Assembly (NCBI RefSeq): GCF_007713705.1
Contig: NZ_VMSJ01000001.1
Location: forward strand, 496,001-560,000
Reading direction: 5' to 3'
Source of the DNA: Salinicoccus cyprini
Lineage (GTDB): Bacteria; Bacillota; Bacilli; Staphylococcales; Salinicoccaceae
DNA: 64,000 bases
Numbering within the stretch: position 1 is the first letter of the stretch; every line of letters starts with the position of its first letter. The translations under genes and the position numbers were made by a program. This document shows, one piece after another, positions 9,184 to 17,461 of the stretch. Under the pieces are notes generated by a model. That model worked only from the letters and a program-made list of their open reading frames with translations. It was not told the DNA's origin and made no database searches.

Positions 9184-9873
9184 ATGGAACAGATCATCGT
9201 TTTGCACGGCTCGAAAGATGAATCCCGCAATGATGCACTGGCCGGCAGGCTTCGCAGCCTGATGGGGGAAACCGGAAACTATCATGCTGCTTTCATCGAG
9301 AGCCATGAGCGCAGTGTCGACCAGGTGATGGAACGATGCGTCCGGCAAGGGCACCGGAACTTCAATGTCGTGCCGGTACTTTTCTTTTCCGCTTCCCACT
9401 ACTGCCGGGACATTCCACGCGCAATCGGGCGGGTGAGGGAAAGCCATGATGACATCGAATGCAGCATTGCACCTGTACTGAGCCATCATCCGCTGATGCA
9501 GCGCTTTATTGAAAAGCGTCTATCCGAGCTGCCGGAAGACGGTGTGGCCCTCGTAATGGCCCATGGCAACGCGGACTATGCCGCGGCGGACCGGGAGCTT
9601 TTCGACCTGCTGTCAAAAGTGGAGACCAGGCGTCCGCTTCATCCATGCATGCTCCGGGGGAAATTGTCGGTGGCGCACGTCATTCCCGGATTGGAAGCGC
9701 AGTATGACACCTTCCACGTCATTCCGATTGCTCTCGAGGATGGGTTCCTTACATCGAAAATGAAAGAAGCGGTGATGGATGAAACAGGGAGTACCTCGGT
9801 CAATTTCACTCCATCCGTCAATTTTGATTCCATGTTGAAGGAGATCATCATGGATCATATGTATGACAAGTAG
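9184..9873 (+). CDS. SirB/CbiX-like chelatase family protein
   Basis: I choose the ATG at 9184, preceded by a good ribosome site (cagggggatcttgat), giving 229 residues; an in-frame upstream extension runs through the terminator hairpin and is unlikely. The N-terminus IIVLHGSKDESRN resembles sirohydrochlorin chelatases. His8, Glu39 and His72 (SASHYCRDIP) have nearly the spacing of the B. subtilis SirB metal residues His10, Glu43 and His76. A second half (VMAHGNADY) looks like the duplicated CbiX fold. SirB inserts iron into sirohydrochlorin for siroheme. No siroheme biosynthesis genes are nearby, so the substrate is uncertain. The following gene is convergent. Confidence 0.7.
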   Translation: MEQIIVLHGSKDESRNDALAGRLRSLMGETGNYHAAFIESHERSVDQVMERCVRQGHRNFNVVPVLFFSASHYCRDIPRAIGRVRESHDDIECSIAPVLSHHPLMQRFIEKRLSELPEDGVALVMAHGNADYAAADRELFDLLSKVETRRPLHPCMLRGKLSVAHVIPGLEAQYDTFHVIPIALEDGFLTSKMKEAVMDETGSTSVNFTPSVNFDSMLKEIIMDHMYDK

Positions 9874-9890
9874 AGTTGCTGGGCATGAAT

Positions 9891-9925
9891 AAAGGTGCCC
9901 CCCAGCAAGGGAGGCACCTTCAATT
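9891..9925. terminator. Hairpin terminator between convergent genes
   Basis: Arms AAGGTGCC (9892-9899) and GGCACCTT (9913-9920) with extra CCC/GGG pairing inside. On the minus strand it runs into TTTATT, so it mainly serves the rhodanese gene; on the plus strand the T-run is weak (TTCAATT). Confidence 0.75.
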
Positions 9926-9929
9926 GCGG

Positions 9930-10235
9930 CTATAGATGGTTGACCGGACCGTCATAGGCCATGATGCCGCCTTCAACATTGACTGCTTCGTAGCCGTTGT
10001 CCATCAGGTAGTTCTGCACCTGCGCGCTGCGCTGGCCGGAGCGGCACATGACATAGTACTTCTTGTCCTTGTCGAGGGTCGGGAGCGCACTGTCGAAGTT
10101 CGACATCGGGTAGTGCTGTGCACCTGGAACAAAACCGGTCTCTTCAAGCTCATCCCTTTCCCTGACATCGATCAGCACATTGTCCGGATCCTGTGTTACA
10201 TGCTGCACTTCGCTTGCGTGGATTGCATCTGCCAT
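9930..10235 (-). CDS. Single-domain rhodanese-like sulfurtransferase
   Basis: A 101-residue single rhodanese domain with the active-site loop CRSGQRS, whose Cys carries the persulfide, plus the family signature DVRERDE. It starts MADAIHASEV behind a strong ribosome site on the minus strand (taaggaggagacagt). Rhodaneses move sulfane sulfur from thiosulfate or cysteine-derived donors to acceptors. It is divergent from rsgA and convergent with the SirB-like gene. Its partner is not apparent from the sequence. Confidence 0.9.
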   Translation of the reverse strand: MADAIHASEVQHVTQDPDNVLIDVRERDELEETGFVPGAQHYPMSNFDSALPTLDKDKKYYVMCRSGQRSAQVQNYLMDNGYEAVNVEGGIMAYDGPVNHL

Positions 10236-10269
10236 ACTGTCTCCTCCTTATATAAGTTCTCCTCACATT

Positions 10270-10297
10270 TTATCATAAACTGCGGAACTGTTATAAT
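10270..10297 (+). promoter_or_regulatory. Promoter of rsgA (extended -10)
   Basis: TATAAT at 10292-10297 is preceded by TGt (10289-10291), an extended -10. A weak -35 (TTATCA, 10270-10275) is 16 bases upstream. The rsgA ATG is 26 bases downstream with GGGGTGA as ribosome site. Confidence 0.6.
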
Positions 10298-10323
10298 GAA
10301 GGAAAATGAGTTCGGGGTGAAGT

Positions 10324-11190
10324 ATGCAAAAAGGAAGAATAATAAAAGCATTGAGTGGATTCTATTATGTGGAATCCGAAGGCAGTCTGTATGAAACACG
10401 TGCGCGCGGATTGTTCAGAAAAACGAAGGAGTCACCGCTTGTCGGTGATATGGTGACTTTCCAGATTGAAAATGAAAATCAGGGATATATCGGAGAGATA
10501 CATCCGCGCAGGAATGCCCTGGTACGCCCACCGGTCGCAAATATCGACCAGGTGCTCGTAACGATGAGCATGAAGTCCCCTGAATTCAGCTATTATCTGC
10601 TGGACCGCTTCCTCGCCTATGCCGAGGCGCATGATATAGAGCCGGTCATCGTGATTACGAAGACGGATCTCGTCCAGGATGATGAATACATGGCGCAGAT
10701 CGCATCAGTATACCGTTCGACGTATGACATCCATTTTACAGACCGTGATCATATCAATGAAGCGCTGAAAGATATTTTCAAAGATAAGATCAGTGTGCTG
10801 GCCGGCCAGTCGGGTGTCGGCAAGTCGACGCTTCTGAATACACTCGTACCGGAGCTCGAGCTCGACACGAATGAGATCTCCAATGCGCTCAATCGTGGCA
10901 AGCACACAACACGTCATGTGGAGCTGGTTGAAATCGGCGGCGGACTGATTGCCGACACGCCAGGGTTCAGTACAATCGAATTCAGTGAGCTCGACAAGCA
11001 TAATCTGAAATTCTGTTTCCCGGATTTCAACCATTACAGCGAGTCCTGCAAATTCCGGGAATGCCAGCATATGAATGAACCGAAATGCGGTGTAAAGAAT
11101 GCCGTGGCAGCAGGTGAGCTGCCGGAGAGCCGCTACAGAAGCTATACAGCCATCTATCAGGAAATTGAAAACAGAAAGGCGAGATACTAA
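10324..11190 (+). CDS. rsgA: Ribosome small-subunit-dependent GTPase RsgA
   Basis: A 288-residue circularly permuted GTPase: N-terminal OB fold, then the G domain with G4 (TKTD) ahead of the P-loop GQSGVGKS (161-168) and DTPGF, and a C-terminal zinc knuckle (Cys242, Cys247, His249, Cys255). RsgA checks late maturation of the 30S subunit and is inhibited by (p)ppGpp. In related bacteria it normally follows prkC directly; here three accessory genes intervene and it has its own promoter. rpe starts one base after its stop codon. Confidence 0.96.
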   Translation: MQKGRIIKALSGFYYVESEGSLYETRARGLFRKTKESPLVGDMVTFQIENENQGYIGEIHPRRNALVRPPVANIDQVLVTMSMKSPEFSYYLLDRFLAYAEAHDIEPVIVITKTDLVQDDEYMAQIASVYRSTYDIHFTDRDHINEALKDIFKDKISVLAGQSGVGKSTLLNTLVPELELDTNEISNALNRGKHTTRHVELVEIGGGLIADTPGFSTIEFSELDKHNLKFCFPDFNHYSESCKFRECQHMNEPKCGVKNAVAAGELPESRYRSYTAIYQEIENRKARY

Positions 11191-11191
11191 T

Positions 11192-11836
11192 ATGGTCAAA
11201 ATACTTCCGTCACTGCTGGCCAGTGACTTTGCAAAGCTTGGGGAAGATATAAGGAAAATGGAGGAGGCGGGCGCTGATATATTTCATCTGGATATCATGG
11301 ACGGCCAGTTTGTGCCGAACATCTCCTATGGTCTGCCGGTCGTTGAAGCCATCAGCAGGACAGCCTCCATCCCTCTCGATGTCCATCTGATGACGCATGA
11401 GCCGGAACAGTTCATAGATGAATTCAGCAGAATGGACATCAGCATGGTGTCCTTCCATATCGAGGCGACGAATCATCCGCACAGGCTGATGCAGCGCATA
11501 CAGGAAAGTGGGATGAAAGCGGGCATCGTACTGAATCCGCACACACCGGTATCCTTGATCGAGCATCTGCTTCCTGAGATAGACTTCATTCTCATCATGA
11601 CGGTCAATCCAGGTTTTGGTGGACAGAAGTTCATCGGCAGCGGCGTCCTGAAGATCGAACAGCTCGATGCGCTGAGACAGGAGAATGACTATGGTTATGA
11701 AATTGAAGTGGATGGCGGCATCAACGATGAAACTGCCGGGATCTGCAGAGCGGCTGGTGCGGACCTGCTTGTCAGCGGCTCCCATCTGTTCAAATCGGAG
11801 GATTGGAAGGCTGCAGTCAGCAGAATGAAGGGGTGA
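11192..11836 (+). CDS. rpe: Ribulose-phosphate 3-epimerase
   Basis: The start is the ATG at 11192 (MVKILPSLLASDF), since the longer frame lies inside rsgA. The 214-residue TIM-barrel protein has the family signatures HLDIMDGQFVPN and MTVNPGFGGQ, with the metal-binding His and Asp residues intact. It interconverts ribulose-5-phosphate and xylulose-5-phosphate in the pentose phosphate pathway. It sits in the conserved rsgA-rpe-thiN group. Confidence 0.96.
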   Translation: MVKILPSLLASDFAKLGEDIRKMEEAGADIFHLDIMDGQFVPNISYGLPVVEAISRTASIPLDVHLMTHEPEQFIDEFSRMDISMVSFHIEATNHPHRLMQRIQESGMKAGIVLNPHTPVSLIEHLLPEIDFILIMTVNPGFGGQKFIGSGVLKIEQLDALRQENDYGYEIEVDGGINDETAGICRAAGADLLVSGSHLFKSEDWKAAVSRMKG

Positions 11837-11840
11837 TTGG

Positions 11841-12464
11841 ATGCATATGAATGTTCTGATCCGTGAGGATCAATCGGGTGCATTGAAAGAGAGGCAGGGC
11901 GAAGCCTGGACCGGCGTCGACCGGGGCGTCTATCTGCTGCTTCTTGAGGACATCACGCCGCATTATACGTATGGGGACTTCGATTCCGTCAGCAGTGCGG
12001 AATGGAAGTATATCGAGGAACGCCTGGCAGTCACCCCCGTCCCCTCGAGAAAAGATGATACAGATCTTGAGATGTGTCTCCGTGACCTGGTGTTGCGCGG
12101 CTACAGCTCGATAGATGTATACGGGGCGACCGGGGGCAGGCTCGATCATATGATCGGCAATATCTTCATGCTCATGCATGGAGATTTCAGGGAGGCGGAC
12201 ATCAGAATAATCGATCGGCAGAATGTCATGCAGCGGCTTGAAGCAGGGAGTCACCATGTCGAGAAGGCAGCAGGAATGAAATATGTCTCCTTCATTCCTT
12301 ATGTCGAAGGCACTGAACTGACTCTCTCAGGGTTCGAGTACAATCTTGAGAGGCGCAGGCTTTCCCTCGGTGCCACACTTACGATCAGCAACGAATTTGT
12401 GGCGCACCATGCAGAAGTCCATACAGATGAACCGATAATTATGATACAATCCAAGGATGACTAG
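11841..12464 (+). CDS. thiN: Thiamine pyrophosphokinase
   Basis: A 207-residue protein with the characteristic motifs GDFDSV, KDDTDLE and GATGGRLDHMIGN, which bind ATP, Mg2+ and thiamine. It converts thiamine to thiamine diphosphate. The ATG at 11841 is four bases after rpe and preceded by AGGGGTG; an ATG two codons later is possible. rsgA-rpe-thiN is a conserved order in Firmicutes. Confidence 0.93.
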   Translation: MHMNVLIREDQSGALKERQGEAWTGVDRGVYLLLLEDITPHYTYGDFDSVSSAEWKYIEERLAVTPVPSRKDDTDLEMCLRDLVLRGYSSIDVYGATGGRLDHMIGNIFMLMHGDFREADIRIIDRQNVMQRLEAGSHHVEKAAGMKYVSFIPYVEGTELTLSGFEYNLERRRLSLGATLTISNEFVAHHAEVHTDEPIIMIQSKDD

Positions 12465-12479
12465 AAAAGGAGGGGTGCA

Positions 12480-13181
12480 GTGATTCTTACAGGTGCATTT
12501 GTCAATGGACTGGCGATTGTTGTCGGTGGTTTTCTCGGACTGGTATTTACATTCATTCCGGAATACATAAAGGACTCGATCATGAAGATACAGGCGCTGG
12601 TCATCATCACCCTCGGCATCCAGATGGTCGTACAGGCGGAAGATATCATCCTGACTCTGCTCAGCCTGATTGTCGGTGTGGTCATCGGTGAGGTCATCCG
12701 GCTCGAGGAGCTGCTCAACCGCTTCGGCCACTGGCTGGAGTTCAAGCTTGGGGATAAGCATGCGGGAACGCTATCCCAGGGGCTTGTATCCGGTACGCTC
12801 GTATTCATTGTGGGAGCCATGGCGATCGTCGGTGGTCTCGATGCCGGACTCAGAGGGTCGAATGAAGTGCTTTTCACCAAATCGATCATGGACTTCTTCA
12901 TCGCCATTGTGATGACGACAACCTATGGCATGGGGGTCATCATCTCCGGTATACCGACATTTCTGTATGAGTCGGGCATCATCCTTTCCGCCCAGCAGAT
13001 TGCAAGATTTGTTCCAGATCCGGTGATGGATGCAATGATCCAGCAGGTGACCGCTACCGGCGGTGTCATCCTGCTTGCCATCGGTCTCAATATGCTCAAT
13101 GTCACGCATATGCGTGTCGGCAACATGATTCCTGCCATTTTTACAGCAATGTTCATGGTCTATCTGATCAACATCATCTAA
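12480..13181 (+). CDS. DUF554 family integral membrane protein
   Basis: A GTG start at 12480 follows a strong ribosome site (aaaaggagggg). The 233-residue protein is mostly hydrophobic, with about six or seven predicted membrane helices, glycine-rich first helix (GAFVNGLAIVVGGFLGLVF) and a central MAIVGGLDAG stretch. I recognise it as DUF554 (YdfK/YqgA-like), a possible transporter of unknown substrate. It is co-directional with thiN and only 15 bases away, and is closed by a terminator. Confidence 0.85.
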   Translation: MILTGAFVNGLAIVVGGFLGLVFTFIPEYIKDSIMKIQALVIITLGIQMVVQAEDIILTLLSLIVGVVIGEVIRLEELLNRFGHWLEFKLGDKHAGTLSQGLVSGTLVFIVGAMAIVGGLDAGLRGSNEVLFTKSIMDFFIAIVMTTTYGMGVIISGIPTFLYESGIILSAQQIARFVPDPVMDAMIQQVTATGGVILLAIGLNMLNVTHMRVGNMIPAIFTAMFMVYLINII

Positions 13182-13182
13182 T

Positions 13183-13217
13183 AAAAAAACCATCCGACAC
13201 TGTCGGATGGTTTTTTT
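13183..13217. terminator. Bidirectional terminator between DUF554 gene and rpmB
   Basis: Stem CCATCCGA (13190-13197) with TCGGATGG (13203-13210), flanked by seven A and seven T, so it can stop transcription from both convergent genes. Confidence 0.93.
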
Positions 13218-13222
13218 AGATA

Positions 13223-13411
13223 TTAAACGCGTTCAACTTTACCGGATTTAAGCGCACGAGCTGAAACCCATACTTTTTTCGGCTTGCCGTCAACCATGAC
13301 TCTTACTTTCTGCAGGTTGGCGCCAAAACGTCTTTTGTTAGCGTTCATCGCGTGTGAACGGTTGTTTCCTGAAGTCGCTTTACGACCAGTGAAATAGCAT
13401 TCTTTAGCCAT
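13223..13411 (-). CDS. rpmB: 50S ribosomal protein L28
   Basis: The 62-residue protein begins [20 protein letters not shown] and ends [16 protein letters not shown], typical bL28. The start at 13411 follows AAAGGAGATG on the minus strand. A longer frame to 13468 only adds leader. It is the lone minus-strand gene among plus-strand neighbours, as in other staphylococci and bacilli where rpmB opposes the asp23/yloU-fakA genes. There is no CxxC zinc pair. Confidence 0.97.
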   Translation of the reverse strand: MAKECYFTGRKATSGNNRSHAMNANKRRFGANLQKVRVMVDGKPKKVWVSARALKSGKVERV

Positions 13412-13476
13412 ATTTTCATCTCCTTTTATAGAAATTACCATAAACATTGATTGTTGGTTTAATTGCATACTCTAAT

Positions 13477-13505
13477 ATAATACATTATTTTATGCTTCAC
13501 GTCTA
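13477..13505 (-). promoter_or_regulatory. Promoter of rpmB
   Basis: On the minus strand TAGACG (13505-13500) is followed after 17 bases by TATTAT (13482-13477), 65 bases upstream of the rpmB ATG. Confidence 0.5.
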
Positions 13506-13767
13506 CATCAAAAGTTGCAGGAGTGATAGTCGGACGCAGTGCAGCAATGATTCCGATCTGTCCGAAACAGTGCAGAACAGCTGATTAGACTGGTGGATGG
13601 AAGGGAAGGTATATAGTGCACAGCAGACCTTTCAGACAACAGACGCTGTACCAGGTTTCACCTCCAATGGTTTGCGCTTACAATGGAAGTCAAATATAAT
13701 ACAGTAAACAGCAGATATATGGATTGCATGTATTTTTATAGGATCTTTATTTGAGGTGACGGCTCAC

Positions 13768-13797
13768 TTGTAATCATATGTCATTTCTGCTTATAAT
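13768..13797 (+). promoter_or_regulatory. Promoter of the Asp23-family gene and fakA
   Basis: TTGTAA (13768-13773), 18-base spacer, TATAAT (13792-13797), then a 26-base leader with a GGGGG ribosome site before the ATG at 13824. Confidence 0.65.
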
Positions 13798-13823
13798 AAA
13801 ATGATGCAACAGGGGGTAGAGCA

Positions 13824-14192
13824 ATGACTCTGGAAATAAAAAATGAACTGGGCAGCATAGATATCGCGATGGATGTCATCTCCAATATTGCCGGTGGGGC
13901 AGTAGTGGAAAGCTATGGCGTAGTCGGTATGGCTTCAAAGCATCAGGTAAGGGATGGCTTTGCGGAACTGCTCGGTAAAGAGAACTATGCACGGGGTGTC
14001 ATCGTCGACAACAAGGATGGCGACATCAGCATCGACCTGTATATCATCGTAGGCTATGGAGTCAAAATCTCGGAAGTGGCGACGAATGTACAATCAACTG
14101 TAAAATATAAACTTGAAAAGACGCTTGGGCTTGATATCAAATCGGTGAATATCTACGTTCAGGGTGTCAGAATCATCAATACCGAGGACTGA
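13824..14192 (+). CDS. Asp23/Gls24 envelope stress family protein (YloU-like)
   Basis: A 122-residue Asp23/Gls24-family protein (pattern ...DVISNIAGGAVVESYGVVGM..., then VDLYIIVGYG-type strand and VNIYVQGVRI). Position immediately before the DAK-domain gene identifies it with B. subtilis YloU rather than staphylococcal Asp23 proper. Family members are abundant cytoplasmic proteins, sometimes membrane-tethered, linked to envelope stress; the biochemical role is not settled. It is 21 bases ahead of fakA and shares its promoter. Confidence 0.9.
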   Translation: MTLEIKNELGSIDIAMDVISNIAGGAVVESYGVVGMASKHQVRDGFAELLGKENYARGVIVDNKDGDISIDLYIIVGYGVKISEVATNVQSTVKYKLEKTLGLDIKSVNIYVQGVRIINTED

Positions 14193-14213
14193 CCAGGGAG
14201 GATTTATTAAGTA

Positions 14214-15851
14214 ATGGATAAGATAGATGGCAGAATGTTCAGGAATATGATTTTAAGCGGGGCCGAAAATCTTCGGCGGCATGCTGAATATGTGGATTCT
14301 TTAAACGTCTTCCCTGTACCGGACGGTGACACGGGGACGAATATGAATCTTTCCATGACCTCGGGTGCAGATGAAGTCGAGGATAAGGAAGATGTCCATA
14401 TCGGTACTGTGGGGAAGCACTTCTCCAAAGGGCTGCTCATGGGCGCACGCGGCAATTCGGGTGTCATCCTTTCCCAGCTTTTCCGCGGATTTTCCAAAGC
14501 GATCGAGGAAAAGAAGGAAATAGAAGCAGCGGACTTCACAGCGGCTTTCGGAGCAGGGGTCAAGACTGCCTATAAGGCGGTCATGAAACCTGTGGAAGGG
14601 ACAATTCTTACAGTTGCCAAAGACTCTGCAAACAAGGTCGAGGAGATTTCAGCAACCGAGTCTTCCATCATCACCATTATGGAAGCGGTCATCAAGGAGG
14701 CGAAGGCATCCCTTGAAAGAACGCCGGAACTGCTCCCTGTACTGAAGGAGGTCGGTGTGGTGGATTCCGGTGGACAGGGTCTTGTATACGTCTACGAAGG
14801 ATTCCTTTCTGCGCTGCGAGGCGAACCGATAGAAGTGTCCGGGAAGCCGGATACGGAGACATTTGTCAATGATGAGCATGATTTTGATGAGTTCATGTCT
14901 GTTGAAGACATCGAATATGGTTTCTGTACAGAATTCATGGTACGGTTCGACTCCGGCAAGCGTGAATTCAATGAAGACGATTTCCGGCAGGATATGAGCG
15001 AGTTCGGCGATTCCCTGCTGGTCATTTCGGATGAGGAGATCGTCAAGGTCCACGTCCACACGGAAACGCCTGGCGAAGCCATGACCTACGGTGCGACATA
15101 TGGTGAACTGATCAAGATGAAGATCGAGAACATGCGCGAGCAGTTCAGAGCGGTGCACCACAAGAAGGAAGCGGCACCAGCAAGAAAAGAAGGGTATGAT
15201 ACGGCCATCATCACTGTGTCATCCGGGGAAGGTGTCAATGAGCTGTTCAGAAGCATCGGTGCCACGCATGTCATCAATGGTGGACAGACGATGAACCCTT
15301 CAACGGAAGATATATTGAGAACCATCGAAGATGAAGAGGTCAAATCCGCTATCATACTGCCGAACAATAAGAATATCATCATGGCAGCGGAGCAGGCGCG
15401 GGATATGCTGGAGATTCCGGCAGTCGTCATCCCGACACGCTCCATTCCGGAAGGGCTCTCGAGTCTCCTGGTGTATTCACCCGAAGCAGAACTTGAAGAG
15501 AACAAGGATGCGATGGTCGCTTCTCTTGAACATGTCAAGACCGGACAGGTCACCTATGCGGTCAGGGACACGAAGATCGACGGCATCGAAATCAGGAAGG
15601 ATCAGCATATGGGCATCAAGGACGGCAAGATCACCGGTGCGCATGATTCCCGTGAAGCTTCGCTGAAGCAGCTGATCGAATCCATGCTTGACGAAGAGTC
15701 GGAAATCGTCACTGTACTGATCGGTGATGAAGGGGACCCGGAAGAAGTGGACCGCATCATAGAGGCGCTTGAATCCGAATACGATGAAGTGGAATTCGAG
15801 GTTCATGATGGACAGCAGCCGGTATACAGCTATCTGCTATCTGTAGAATAG
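14214..15851 (+). CDS. fakA: Fatty acid kinase ATP-binding subunit FakA (DAK/DhaL domain, YloV)
   Basis: A 545-residue protein with an N-terminal DhaL-type kinase domain (nucleotide/Mg2+ motif PDGDTGTN at 36-43; GARGNSGVILSQ further on), a middle domain and a C-terminal DegV-like region (from about 325). FakA phosphorylates exogenous fatty acids bound to FakB, producing acyl-phosphate for PlsY. No fakB lies in this window. plsX and the fapR regulon about 5 kb downstream feed the same acyl-phosphate pool. The gene ends at a hairpin terminator. Confidence 0.93.
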   Translation: MDKIDGRMFRNMILSGAENLRRHAEYVDSLNVFPVPDGDTGTNMNLSMTSGADEVEDKEDVHIGTVGKHFSKGLLMGARGNSGVILSQLFRGFSKAIEEKKEIEAADFTAAFGAGVKTAYKAVMKPVEGTILTVAKDSANKVEEISATESSIITIMEAVIKEAKASLERTPELLPVLKEVGVVDSGGQGLVYVYEGFLSALRGEPIEVSGKPDTETFVNDEHDFDEFMSVEDIEYGFCTEFMVRFDSGKREFNEDDFRQDMSEFGDSLLVISDEEIVKVHVHTETPGEAMTYGATYGELIKMKIENMREQFRAVHHKKEAAPARKEGYDTAIITVSSGEGVNELFRSIGATHVINGGQTMNPSTEDILRTIEDEEVKSAIILPNNKNIIMAAEQARDMLEIPAVVIPTRSIPEGLSSLLVYSPEAELEENKDAMVASLEHVKTGQVTYAVRDTKIDGIEIRKDQHMGIKDGKITGAHDSREASLKQLIESMLDEESEIVTVLIGDEGDPEEVDRIIEALESEYDEVEFEVHDGQQPVYSYLLSVE

Positions 15852-15858
15852 TCATAAG

Positions 15859-15895
15859 AATCTCATCGGTTCCAGGGAGCTGATGGGATTTTTTT
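15859..15895 (+). terminator. Terminator after fakA
   Basis: Arms AATCTCATC (15859-15867) and GATGGGATT (15882-15890), with one G-U pair, followed by a run of T to 15895. It ends just before the sdaAB ribosome site, so some read-through or a hidden promoter must serve sdaAB. Confidence 0.8.
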
Positions 15896-15911
15896 GAACG
15901 GAGGGGTTTAT

Positions 15912-16577
15912 ATGAAGTATAAGAGTGTTTTTGATATCATCGGCCCGGTGATGGTCGGGCCATCGTCGTCGCATACGGCAGGCGCCGCAAGAATCGGGCT
16001 GCTGGCACGGAATCTGTTCGGCGGACAGCCGGATCATGTGGACATCTATCTATACGGATCCTTCAAGGATACGTACAAGGGGCACGGCACGGATGTGGCG
16101 CTGATCGGGGGTCTGCTCGGATTCGATACGGATGATGACCGCATCATTACAGCATACGCGCTTGCTGAAGCGTCATCGATGCAGGTGCAGTTCATCGAGA
16201 TGGACGAGGAGCGCTCGCACCCGAACACTGCGCTTCTGCACCTTGTAAAGGGAACAGAACGTCTGACGGTGGAAGGCATTTCCATCGGTGGGGGCAAGAT
16301 CGAGGTGGTCAGCATCAACGACTATCCGATAAACATCTCGGGCAACTACCCGGCATTGCTGGTCTTTCATAAGGATACGTTCGGCACGATTGCACGGGTG
16401 ACGACCATACTGGGGAACAACCGTATCAATGTCAGCCAGATGAATGTGGCCCGCAAGGAAAAAGGGGACATTGCGCTGATGACCATTGAACTGGACGACA
16501 CGATAGAGAGCGCCATCATTGAAGAAGTGCGACAGGCGTCCGGTGTCGACAGAGTAATTGAAATGAAAGAAAGCTGA
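15912..16577 (+). CDS. sdaAB: L-serine dehydratase, iron-sulfur, beta subunit
   Basis: The ATG at 15912 follows a clear GGAGGGG ribosome site; an in-frame TTG 18 bases upstream overlaps that site and is rejected. The 221-residue protein has the serine dehydratase beta motif GPVMVGPSSSHTAGAARIG and a C-terminal ACT domain (ARVTTILGNNRINVSQMNVA). With the alpha subunit it deaminates serine to pyruvate and ammonia. B. subtilis has the same sdaAB-sdaAA pair between yloV and recG. Confidence 0.95.
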   Translation: MKYKSVFDIIGPVMVGPSSSHTAGAARIGLLARNLFGGQPDHVDIYLYGSFKDTYKGHGTDVALIGGLLGFDTDDDRIITAYALAEASSMQVQFIEMDEERSHPNTALLHLVKGTERLTVEGISIGGGKIEVVSINDYPINISGNYPALLVFHKDTFGTIARVTTILGNNRINVSQMNVARKEKGDIALMTIELDDTIESAIIEEVRQASGVDRVIEMKES

Positions 16578-16588
16578 GGTGGGTCATT

Positions 16589-17461
16589 ATGTTTAAAAGT
16601 ATTCAGGAAATGATAGAGAAGGCAACGGCCGAAAACAAATCGATTGCGGATATCATGATCGCCCAGGAGATGGAAGTGACGGGCCGCTCATACTTGGATA
16701 TCCATAAGGACATGGAGCGTAATCTCGAAGTGATGGAGTCGGCTGTCGAAGAAGGCTTCGGTGGTGTGGAAAGTACTACCGGACTGACCGGCATGGATGC
16801 CGTGAAAATGAAAAAGTACATCGATAGTGGAAGAGGGCTCAGCGGAGAACTCACGCTCTATGCCATTGCACATGCAGTGAGTACGAATGAAGTGAACGCA
16901 GCCATGGGCAAGATCTGTGCCACCCCTACGGCCGGTTCTGCCGGTGTTGTACCCGGTGTGCTTTTTGCCATGCGTGAAAAGCACGATATAAGTCGGGAGG
17001 ACATGGTGAAGTTCCTCTTCACTTCCGGTGCCTTCGGTTTTGTTGTGGCCAATAATGCAAGCATCTCTGGTGCCGCGGGCGGCTGCCAGGCGGAAGTCGG
17101 CAGCGCGAGCGCAATGGCGGCGGCAGCCCTTGTGGAAATGGCCGGGGGAACTCCTGAGATGAGTGCCCACGGTTTTGCGATTGCGCTTAAGAACATGCTT
17201 GGACTCGTATGCGATCCGGTCGCCGGTCTGGTTGAAGTGCCCTGTGTCAAAAGGAATGCGGCCGGTGCGAGCAATGCACTGACTGCAGCGGATATGGCGC
17301 TTGCGGGCATCGAATCCAGAATCCCGGCCGATGAAGTGGTCGAAGCGATGTACAAGATCGGCCTGACCATGCCGTCGGCACTGCGAGAAACCGGCCGCGG
17401 CGGCCTGGCTGCGACGCCGACAGGGGAGCGTATAAAAGCAGAGCTTTTCGGTGAGCAGTAA
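16589..17461 (+). CDS. sdaAA: L-serine dehydratase, iron-sulfur, alpha subunit
   Basis: A 290-residue alpha subunit. Cysteines expected to bind the 4Fe-4S cluster are in KICATPT, LVCDPV and PCVKRN. GAAGGCQAEVG and the Asn/Ala-rich NAAGASNAL stretch are family signatures. It begins 11 bases after sdaAB and its stop overlaps the recG ATG (TAATG), so serine catabolism and recG are in one transcript. Confidence 0.95.
   Translation: MFKSIQEMIEKATAENKSIADIMIAQEMEVTGRSYLDIHKDMERNLEVMESAVEEGFGGVESTTGLTGMDAVKMKKYIDSGRGLSGELTLYAIAHAVSTNEVNAAMGKICATPTAGSAGVVPGVLFAMREKHDISREDMVKFLFTSGAFGFVVANNASISGAAGGCQAEVGSASAMAAAALVEMAGGTPEMSAHGFAIALKNMLGLVCDPVAGLVEVPCVKRNAAGASNALTAADMALAGIESRIPADEVVEAMYKIGLTMPSALRETGRGGLAATPTGERIKAELFGEQ

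Larger units (their letters stand above)
13412..13823. other. 412-base intergenic region between rpmB and the Asp23-family gene
   Basis: The longest gene-free stretch in the window. It holds the divergent rpmB promoter at one end and the promoter of the Asp23-family gene at the other. I see no convincing ORF with a ribosome site in the roughly 260 bases between them, no tRNA and no strong hairpin with a T-run. A small RNA or a decayed gene cannot be excluded. Confidence 0.6.
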
